From assembly GCA_002395085.1 (NCBI GenBank), contig DGVV01000080.1, positions 20,721 through 30,319 of the forward strand: DNA of 9,599 nucleotides, read 5' to 3'. The DNA comes from Ruminococcus sp. UBA4275 (GTDB lineage Bacteria; Bacillota; Clostridia; Oscillospirales; Ruminococcaceae). The notes under the pieces are model-generated. The model made no database searches, was not told the origin of the DNA, and worked only from the letters and a program-made list of their open reading frames with translations. How positions within the stretch are numbered: position 1 is the first letter of the stretch; every line of letters begins with the position of its first letter. A program made the position numbers and the translations under genes. Positions 4,797 to 9,599 of this stretch are shown here, one piece after another.

Positions 4797-4990
4797 GCAG
4801 AATACGGTCAGTATCACACGGGTACGGCAGCCTCGGCCATAAGCTCCCTATGCTGTGATTATAACGGCAAGCCCAATGACGGCAGCGTTGAAAAGTGCGA
4901 TGCAGAGGCGCGGCTGCATTCTCTGCCATGCCTTTGACCGGCTCGACGAAACTCTCTGCCCGACTGCCTGGGATAATCATTAAGCGCGCA
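4797..4990. other. Unexplained intergenic stretch between ilvE and the ThyX gene
   Basis: About 190 bases hold no convincing gene: frames on either strand lack a start with a ribosome site. No clean promoter is visible for the downstream gene. Several short pairings exist: CATA with TATG at about 4838-4853, GATGCAG with CTGCATT around 4905-4930, GCAGAG with CTCTGC, and long-range GATTAT (4857-4862) with ATAATC (4973-4978). A structured leader, a small RNA or a decayed repeat are all possible. I could not match it to THF, cobalamin, SAM or other riboswitch patterns I know. Confidence 0.35.
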
Positions 4991-5006
4991 CGAAAGGAGA
5001 ATCCCC

Positions 5007-6368
5007 ATGAATCACGCATCCGCAAAAATCATCGCATCCTCGACCGCCGGTGATACGGTCGTCGCATCCGCCGCCCGCATCTCCACCACGCAGGGAACTG
5101 CACTGGAGGTCTACGCACGCTCCTGCGAAAAGGAAAACAACGCCTCGCTCATCGAGAAAGTCGTTGCATCGGGGCATACATCCACGCTGGAACACCAGAT
5201 CTTCACCGTCGCATTCGATAATGTATCGGTCTGCACCGAGGAATTCGTGATCGAGTTCCGGCTGGGATCATATACGGTAAAATCGCGCAGATATGTTGAT
5301 TTTACGAATGCAGGATTCTACGTACCGCCGATGCCGGATGAACTGCTGCCGGAATATCAGGCGAATATGCAGTCGCTCTTTGATGCCTACGCCGCTTTGC
5401 TCGAACGCGGCATCCCGAAGGAGGATGCGCGCTATCTGCTGCCCTACTGCTTCCGCAGCAATTTCTACTGCACGATGAATGCGCGTGAGCTGATGCACAT
5501 GACCGAGACAATGCTCTGGGGACGCGGCAGCTATTTTCCGGAGCTGAAAAAGCTCGGAGAATCGCTGAGAACACAGTTCGAGCAATACTTCCCGCATCTG
5601 ATTGAAGCCGACGAGAAAAAGCCGCATGATGCCGGCAGACGCTATGCCCTCCCGCAGCAGATGCCGGAGATTCCCGAACCGCGTGCGCGCCATGCCGAGG
5701 CATATTGCAGCTTCACCACGCCGTGTTCCGATGTGCTGATGATGGATGCCGCCGCCGCAAACGGCATGATTCTGCCCGATTCTGCGCCGGATACCATCCG
5801 CGAAATCATCGACGGAGAGCGCCCGCGGGAACTCGAACTCCTGCACACGAATTTCGAGATTCTGCATCTGTCGCTCGCCGCAATCACACATCTTGTACGC
5901 CACCGGATGCAGACGGTTCTCGTACCGCAGGTCACGCAGGCTGCGCTCCTGCAAACCTATGTGCTGCCGGAAACCATCCGGAATGACGAAACTGCGTTCA
6001 GAATCTATACCGATGCCTTCACTGCAAATGCCGCCGTCCTCCGCCGGATGTGCGCTGCGGGTCTGCCTGCGGAAGCCGTGCAGTATTTCGCGCTCGCCGG
6101 CAATCAGCTCAATGTCACCTGCGGCATGAACGGCAGAGAACTGCTGCACTTCATGAAGCTGCGCACCTGCAACCGCGCACAGTGGGAAATCCGCGAAGCC
6201 GCCACCGATCTGCTGCGGCAGCTTCGCTATATGACCGGCAGCAGCAGCGGTTCAATCTACGATTTCTTCGGCCCCAGCTGCTATGTCACGGGCGTTTGTC
6301 CGGAGGGCAGACTCTCCTGCGGCAAACTGCGCGAAATGCAGGCTCGCTTCGGCGGAAGTATACTCTGA
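5007..6368 (+). CDS. Double-domain FAD-dependent thymidylate synthase (ThyX-like)
   Basis: ThyX makes dTMP from dUMP with methylene-tetrahydrofolate, FAD and NADPH; normal subunits have about 220-250 residues and form tetramers. This protein has 453 residues and two ThyX-like halves. N half: LEHQIFTVAFDNVS (61-74), EFRLGSYTVKSRRY (83-96) and FYCTMNARELMHM (153-165). C half: THLVRHRMQTVLVPQ (294-308), NVTCGMNGRELLHF (369-382) and LRTCNRAQWEI (385-395), then a Cys-containing tail GPSCYVTGVCPEGRLSCGK (422-440). The signature RHR-x7-S...RY is split. The N half keeps the last Arg, Ser93 and R95-Y96 but has EF for RH. The C half keeps R298-H299-R300 but has Gln at the Ser position and no RY. Start: AAAGGAG 7 bases upstream. 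Whether it makes dTMP is inference, so no symbol is given. Confidence 0.85.
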   Translation: MNHASAKIIASSTAGDTVVASAARISTTQGTALEVYARSCEKENNASLIEKVVASGHTSTLEHQIFTVAFDNVSVCTEEFVIEFRLGSYTVKSRRYVDFTNAGFYVPPMPDELLPEYQANMQSLFDAYAALLERGIPKEDARYLLPYCFRSNFYCTMNARELMHMTETMLWGRGSYFPELKKLGESLRTQFEQYFPHLIEADEKKPHDAGRRYALPQQMPEIPEPRARHAEAYCSFTTPCSDVLMMDAAAANGMILPDSAPDTIREIIDGERPRELELLHTNFEILHLSLAAITHLVRHRMQTVLVPQVTQAALLQTYVLPETIRNDETAFRIYTDAFTANAAVLRRMCAAGLPAEAVQYFALAGNQLNVTCGMNGRELLHFMKLRTCNRAQWEIREAATDLLRQLRYMTGSSSGSIYDFFGPSCYVTGVCPEGRLSCGKLREMQARFGGSIL

Positions 6369-6375
6369 CGGCTTC

Positions 6376-6417
6376 TTTCCGCGCAATTTTATGAAATAAT
6401 CCTGAAATCGGCGGAAA
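6376..6417 (+). terminator. Weak hairpin after the ThyX gene
   Basis: TTTCCGC (6376-6382) can pair with GCGGAAA (6411-6417) across a 28-base loop, just after the stop codon. It is followed by AAT, not a T run. It is marginal as a terminator and listed only because no better one is present before the next promoter. Confidence 0.25.
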
Positions 6418-6431
6418 ATCGCAAAAAGGTC

Positions 6432-6460
6432 TTGCAAAATCAGGCGAAATCCGCTATAAT
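6432..6460 (+). promoter_or_regulatory. Vegetative promoter of the SGNH-like membrane protein
   Basis: TTGCAA (6432-6437) and TATAAT (6455-6460) are separated by 17 bases, about 44 bases upstream of the start codon at 6504. Confidence 0.85.
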
Positions 6461-6503
6461 ATTGATATATGTCTGTCAGAACATCGGAAAGGAGCTTGTT
6501 TTC

Positions 6504-7523
6504 ATGCCCAGCGCAAGAAAAGCACCGGCGCGCAAGCCGGTCACAAAGGCCAGACGCAAGAAGAAAAAACAACAGAAAAAGCACCGCGGTCCGCTGATGC
6601 GGTTTAAGTTCGGACGCCTTGTGCTGCTCTGGATTCTGAGCCTGATTATCTGCTTCGGCAGCTATATCTACAACCGCAATATGCATCCCGAAAAGGATGT
6701 GTTCGTCAAGAGTGCAGAGCCGGAGCTGCCGGAGGAAAGTTCCCTGCCGACGGAAGAAGAATCTGTGCCGGATGAAACGCCCGTCGAAGAAAGTGTCCCG
6801 GATCCCGCAGCGGAAGATAACACCGGCGAGGAAACCGCAGAAAACGGCGAATCGGAAAACGGCGAAGGTGAGGGCGAAGGCGAAGAAGATGAAAGCGGCA
6901 ATGTGCATTCCGGCCCCACGAAAGTCAATCCGGTGCCGGAGACCGCTATGCAGCCGATGGATTATCTCACGCGCTGCGCTTTCCTCGGTGAGACCAATAT
7001 CCACAACCTCAGCGTGGACGGCATACTTCAGCCGAATAACGTCTACGCCAGCGAAACGCTGAACCTCAATAACTACACGCGCGAATATGTCATGCTGAAC
7101 GGTACGACCATCCGCATACTGAGTGTCATCAACAGCGCAAGCTGCCCCATCTACCTGATGTTCGGCACGGAGAGTCTTTCCGAACAGCCCGCCGACCAGA
7201 CGGCTGACCAGTTTGATGTGTTCCTGAATTCCGTGATTGCCGTTGCACCGGAAGCGAAGATCTACATTCTCTCGATTCCGCCCGTCACGGCAGCCGCCGA
7301 ACAGGCATCGCCGCCGCTGCTGAACAGCACCGTTGACGAATACAATTCGCTCCTGCTGGAGCTTGCCAATAAGCACAATGTTTATTTCGTGGATACAAAC
7401 ACCGCCCTCAAGAACAATGAGAGCCGCCTTGCTCCCGAATATGCACTGGAAGACGGCATCCACCTCAATTCGGACGGTCTCCAGATCATGATGAACTACG
7501 TGCTTTGCCACGTTCCGGAATAA
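6504..7523 (+). CDS. Membrane-anchored SGNH/GDSL-like protein with altered active-site blocks
   Basis: The protein has 339 residues in four parts. A very basic cytoplasmic N-terminus (1-38, with a KARRKKKKQQKKHR run) is followed by one membrane segment (about 39-56), an acidic Glu/Pro/Ser/Gly-rich linker (about 64-135) and an extracellular domain (about 150-339). That domain follows the SGNH hydrolase pattern seen in Gram-positive surface proteins: block I CAFLGETNIHNL (158-169), block III YLMFGTES (217-224), then KIYILSIPPVT, and block V EDGIHLNSDG (316-325) with Asp317 and His320. Block I usually reads GDSNTHNL and block III GTN, so the nucleophile Ser is Thr164 and the Asn is Glu223. It may be a weak esterase or a binding protein; cell-wall or glycan acetyl groups would be the usual substrate. 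Start: AAAGGAG 9 bases upstream. It has its own promoter and terminator, so it is monocistronic. Confidence 0.8.
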   Translation: MPSARKAPARKPVTKARRKKKKQQKKHRGPLMRFKFGRLVLLWILSLIICFGSYIYNRNMHPEKDVFVKSAEPELPEESSLPTEEESVPDETPVEESVPDPAAEDNTGEETAENGESENGEGEGEGEEDESGNVHSGPTKVNPVPETAMQPMDYLTRCAFLGETNIHNLSVDGILQPNNVYASETLNLNNYTREYVMLNGTTIRILSVINSASCPIYLMFGTESLSEQPADQTADQFDVFLNSVIAVAPEAKIYILSIPPVTAAAEQASPPLLNSTVDEYNSLLLELANKHNVYFVDTNTALKNNESRLAPEYALEDGIHLNSDGLQIMMNYVLCHVPE

Positions 7524-7529
7524 AAAATT

Positions 7530-7568
7530 CAGCGTACCGCAAGGTGAATGCGGTACGCTGTTTTTTTT
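7530..7568 (+). terminator. Intrinsic terminator, possibly bidirectional
   Basis: A perfect 12-base-pair stem (CAGCGTACCGCA with TGCGGTACGCTG) and a 7-base loop are followed by eight T, 6 bases after the stop codon. AAAAAATT before the stem would give a T run on the minus strand, so it could also stop transcription arriving from the convergent methyltransferase gene. Confidence 0.93.
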
Positions 7569-7710
7569 GCTCATTTTGCGGGGTGAACGCATCTTGAACA
7601 AAGGAAAGGGAGGAAAGGTGAGATCCTTCTCTTGATCTCTGAGCATATTGTACATCTGCACTGTGAATGCAGCGTGAAATCTGCCTGAAAAGCCGTCAAA
7701 ACTCCGCAGT

Positions 7711-8490
7711 TTACCACTTGAAAACCGCGATGCGGTTGTTGATATTCCTGCCGATGACCGAGAAAATCTTGCCGCCGAGGGTGTATTTTTTCATTTCCTC
7801 ATTGAAGCTATGCTCAGAGAGGTACTTCAGACGCGGTTCGAGCGCCAGATATTCCCTGCCCGATTTCGTACCCCAGCCGAAAGTCGCGTTCGTGTGCCTG
7901 ACGGCGTCGTGGTGCTTGCCGTGCTTCTCCAGAAACGGCGAGTGCAGTTCCACCACCAGATAGCCGCGCGGGAAGCAGTCGCAGAGCATATTCAGGCAGG
8001 TTTTGACCTGCTCCTTCGAGAAATACTCCACCACGCCCTCCATGATGATGATGTTCATGTCGGCTTTCGGGAGCTGCTTTGTCCATTCGCCCTCCAGCGC
8101 ACTGCCCGGCAGCATTTTGCAGCGCGGACGGTCAGAATAGACCTTGCGGCGCACCGCAATCTGATCAGGCAAATCGACATCGTACCACTGTACCATGCCG
8201 TTATCCACCTGCGGAAATTTGTCATCGAAGCCGCAGCCGAGATTCACGCAGAGCGCATTGGGATACTTCATCAGCAGCATTTTGATCTGATCGCGGAACA
8301 TGATTGTACGCGCAATGACGCCCTCATGCGACAGAAAAGGATCGTATTTGCTGACATCGACGCCCAGCGTCTCAATGATCTCCTTCGCCTTCTGATCTTT
8401 GATGCGTGCATTCGGGCGCGCAGTTTCGCTCGCCTTGATTGCCAGCGGAATGAGTGCAGTTTCCTGAACATCGCCAAATTTCAAATCCAT
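7711..8490 (-). CDS. SAM-dependent O-methyltransferase, TcmP/leucine carboxyl methyltransferase type
   Basis: The protein has 259 residues. The class I methyltransferase core is clear: motif I VNLGCGFDDKF (82-92), the acidic residues of WYDVDLP (102-108, at the end of strand 2, expected to hold the SAM ribose), LPGSALEGEW (127-136, motif II-like) and IIIMEGVVEYFSKEQV (147-162), the helix typical of the LCM family. The family includes TcmP of tetracenomycin synthesis and the PP2A leucine carboxyl methyltransferase; bacterial members mostly have unknown acceptors, and here nothing points to a biosynthetic cluster. Start: AGGAGG 7 bases upstream of ATG 8490. It follows the DUF6796-like gene by 79 bases without a convincing promoter, so the two probably share a transcript. 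The 142 bases between it and the terminator at 7530-7568 hold only a purine-rich run and a small hairpin. Confidence 0.88.
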   Translation of the reverse strand: MDLKFGDVQETALIPLAIKASETARPNARIKDQKAKEIIETLGVDVSKYDPFLSHEGVIARTIMFRDQIKMLLMKYPNALCVNLGCGFDDKFPQVDNGMVQWYDVDLPDQIAVRRKVYSDRPRCKMLPGSALEGEWTKQLPKADMNIIIMEGVVEYFSKEQVKTCLNMLCDCFPRGYLVVELHSPFLEKHGKHHDAVRHTNATFGWGTKSGREYLALEPRLKYLSEHSFNEEMKKYTLGGKIFSVIGRNINNRIAVFKW

Positions 8491-8569
8491 AATGTGACCT
8501 CCTGTTCGTGTAGTAAGACGGAAATTGTTTTATGTATTGTGTGCAATCCGATTGTCACCGCTGATGCTG

Positions 8570-9319
8570 TCACGAAAAACTGTCCGCTGCGGATGCCTGT
8601 GCGCGGGAAGCCGTCAGCAGCAGACCGCCGAACATCCACAGATTGCCAATGCTGATCCAGCCGGTCGAGAGGGCGTATGCAAATGCACGGTTGCCGCAGC
8701 AGCGCATCAGCAGCACATCCGCTATGCCGAATAATACGCTGAAAATCCAGCACCATCGCGGATAACACGCCTTGCCCCTTGCAAATGCGCAGATCTGCAC
8801 TGCCGCCATCAGGAGAAAAAATACAAACAGCATCCCCGAAGCGGGCAGCAGAAATGCCGCCGCAAACCGCACCGCCTGCGCCGCCGCCTTTTCCGGACTG
8901 ACCGCAGAAAGGCTCTGATAAAAGAAGACGACCGCGCAGCACATCACATGAACAAATGCACCGAAAATCAGCATCCCGATGACGCCTGCGCGGTAAGCAT
9001 GAGCTAACTTAATACTGCGCGAAGCAATCAGCCTGTAGATGCCGAAATAGCTCATGCACTCCAGCGGAATGCCGATCATCCCCAGCAGCGCCGACCACAC
9101 GACACGCGCCGCCGAAACCGTTTGATAGCGTGAAAAATACTGCTCCATGCCGCTCAGAGACGGATCTGCCGTGCCCCAGCCAAGGAGCATATCCCCCGCC
9201 AGCACGATCAGTGCCGCGGCAAAGCCGATCCGCAGCAAATGCCGGATCCTTGCCCAGTCCGGCACCGGGTCTGCGGCAAAGACTGCATCGCGTGCAGCTA
9301 TTTCGTTCGTATGCACCAT
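8570..9319 (-). CDS. Six-segment integral membrane protein, DUF6796-like
   Basis: The protein has 249 residues starting at MVHTNEIAARD. This start is preceded by AGGAGGG 3 bases upstream; the frame extends 9 codons further, but those lie in the operator and ribosome site. After a 30-residue soluble N-terminus there are hydrophobic segments at about 31-48, 72-97, 110-135, 152-178, 188-206 and 217-236. Residues worth noting are GDMLLGWG (42-49), IPLECMSYFGIYRL (84-97), FVHVMCCAVVF (122-132) with an in-membrane His, and LLPASGMLFVFFL (157-169). These fit the DUF6796 pattern as I remember it; that label is tentative. No transport or enzyme motif is recognised. The transcription start is covered by an inverted-repeat operator, suggesting that it is inducible. 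Confidence 0.75.
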   Translation of the reverse strand: MVHTNEIAARDAVFAADPVPDWARIRHLLRIGFAAALIVLAGDMLLGWGTADPSLSGMEQYFSRYQTVSAARVVWSALLGMIGIPLECMSYFGIYRLIASRSIKLAHAYRAGVIGMLIFGAFVHVMCCAVVFFYQSLSAVSPEKAAAQAVRFAAAFLLPASGMLFVFFLLMAAVQICAFARGKACYPRWCWIFSVLFGIADVLLMRCCGNRAFAYALSTGWISIGNLWMFGGLLLTASRAQASAADSFS

Positions 9320-9327
9320 GATCCCTC

Positions 9328-9353
9328 CTATAGTTAGCGTGCACAAACTATAG
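9328..9353. promoter_or_regulatory. Inverted-repeat operator CTATAGTT-N10-AACTATAG
   Basis: Two exact 8-base arms separated by 10 bases lie between the -10 box and the ribosome site of the DUF6796-like gene. The right arm is itself part of a perfect 10-base palindrome AACTATAGTT (9346-9355). The expected transcription start (about 9351) falls inside it, so it most likely binds a repressor. No regulator gene for it is in the window; GntR/YtrA- or PadR-type proteins are guesses. Confidence 0.65.
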
Positions 9354-9357
9354 TTCT

Positions 9358-9386
9358 ATTATAGCACATCCCGCGCAGCAATGCAA
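9358..9386 (-). promoter_or_regulatory. Vegetative promoter of the DUF6796-like/methyltransferase unit
   Basis: On the minus strand, TTGCAT (9381-9386) and TATAAT (9358-9363) have a 17-base spacing. The leader is about 32 bases. Confidence 0.85.
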
Positions 9387-9421
9387 GTGATTTTGCAAAT
9401 TTTCGCCGTGCGGAGAACAGA

Positions 9422-9457
9422 GAAAGGCAGATACCTCTCGCGAAGTATCTGCCTTTC
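9422..9457 (-). terminator. Hairpin terminator after the surface-protein gene
   Basis: A perfect 13-base-pair stem (GAAAGGCAGATAC with GTATCTGCCTTTC) with a 10-base loop lies 45 bases after the stop codon at 9503. The T run is interrupted (TTTCTCTGTT on the minus strand), so strength is moderate. It separates this gene from the promoter at 9358-9386. Confidence 0.7.
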
Positions 9458-9502
9458 GGGTGTTGCTCAGCCATTCATACGGCGATGATCTGTTTCATCC
9501 GA

Positions 9503-9599
9503 TCACTTTTCGTCGTCCTCATCCTTGCGCTTGCGGGCGAAGAATGCAGTCGCGCCCATCATGATCACTGCGAAGAACAGTCCGGTCGGTGCGGAATCA
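9503..9599 (-). CDS. C-terminal end of a surface protein with a sortase-type anchor tail (partial)
   Basis: The last 31 codons of a gene entering from the right edge are visible. They read DSAPTG, then a hydrophobic stretch LFFAVIMMGATAFFA, then a basic and acidic tail RKRKDEDDEK before TGA. Hydrophobic segment plus short charged tail is the layout of C-terminal wall-anchoring signals. In ruminococcal proteins DSAP often directly follows an (L/N)PxTG motif, which would lie just outside the window. The alternative is the end of an ordinary single-pass membrane protein. Frame choice rests on this pattern and on the terminator 45 bases downstream. Confidence 0.6.
   Translation of the reverse strand, partial: DSAPTGLFFAVIMMGATAFFARKRKDEDDEK

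Noticed and set aside
4797..5000. Tetrahydrofolate riboswitch before the ThyX gene
   Set aside because: I looked because of the folate link, but the conserved THF-aptamer bases I remember are not present.
3646..5025. Long open frame on the minus strand (459 codons)
   Set aside because: It is antisense to ilvE, whose family motifs are unmistakable. Its upstream end in the intergenic block has no start signals.
7600..7640. Purine-rich run and GAGATC/GATCTC hairpin downstream of the terminator
   Set aside because: The 6-base-pair stem has no T run and no associated gene. It could be chance in a short intergenic spacer.
6252..7661. Long open frame on the minus strand (469 codons)
   Set aside because: It runs through the terminator and is antisense to the end of the ThyX gene and to the SGNH-like gene. 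The Phe/Arg/Gly-rich translation has no domain.
8491..8569. Separate promoter for the methyltransferase
   Set aside because: GTGACA with TACATA at 16 bases is the best match, and it is too poor to report as a feature.
7810..8655. Plus-strand frame of 281 codons
   Set aside because: It is antisense to the methyltransferase, which has clear SAM motifs and a ribosome site.

Overview
The window looks like a piece of a low-GC-type Gram-positive (Firmicutes) chromosome from the Clostridia, most likely an Oscillospiraceae/Ruminococcus-like gut or rumen bacterium. This rests on strong AGGAGG ribosome sites, vegetative TTGnnn-17-TATAAT promoters, DUF6442- and DUF6796-type membrane proteins, a type I-beta DAHP synthase, ThyX-type thymidylate synthesis and moderately GC-rich coding sequence. 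The genus is an inference. I see no rRNA, tRNA, CRISPR array or complete insertion sequence.

Layout. (1) 1-1861, minus strand: one probable transcription unit from a promoter at 1856-1884. It encodes a MIF-family tautomerase, a 37-residue peptide very rich in Tyr and Phe, a strong intrinsic terminator, a DAHP synthase (aroF-like) and the start of a GNAT acetyltransferase that loses its family pattern about 25 bases from the window edge. The aromatic-rich peptide plus terminator directly in front of the first enzyme of aromatic amino acid synthesis looks like an attenuator. (2) 1958-3268, minus strand: an autoregulated-looking operon of three paralogous small membrane proteins (DUF6442-like), arranged with an exact 337-base period, followed by a 1-base-overlapping XRE regulator. 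Its consensus promoter is surrounded by four copies of a TGCCAAGT-N2-ACTTGGCA dyad. (3) 3377-4784, plus strand: a divergent promoter, a tiny secreted-peptide ORF and a branched-chain aminotransferase (ilvE). (4) 4797-4990: an intergenic stretch I cannot explain. (5) 5007-6368, plus strand: a two-domain ThyX-like protein in which the ThyX signature appears split between the two halves. (6) 6432-7568, plus strand: a promoter, a membrane-anchored SGNH-like protein with altered active-site blocks, and a textbook terminator. (7) 7711-9386, minus strand: a promoter with a CTATAGTT inverted-repeat operator, a six-segment membrane protein (DUF6796-like) and a TcmP/leucine-carboxyl-type methyltransferase. 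(8) 9503-9599, minus strand: the C-terminal anchor of a surface protein.

How it fits together: amino acid metabolism (aromatic and branched-chain) and thymidylate synthesis flank a small regulator/membrane-protein cassette. The items most worth following are the operator array with the triplicated DUF6442 cassette, the candidate aromatic attenuator, the two missing PEP-binding residues in the DAHP synthase, and the complementary motif split in the double ThyX.
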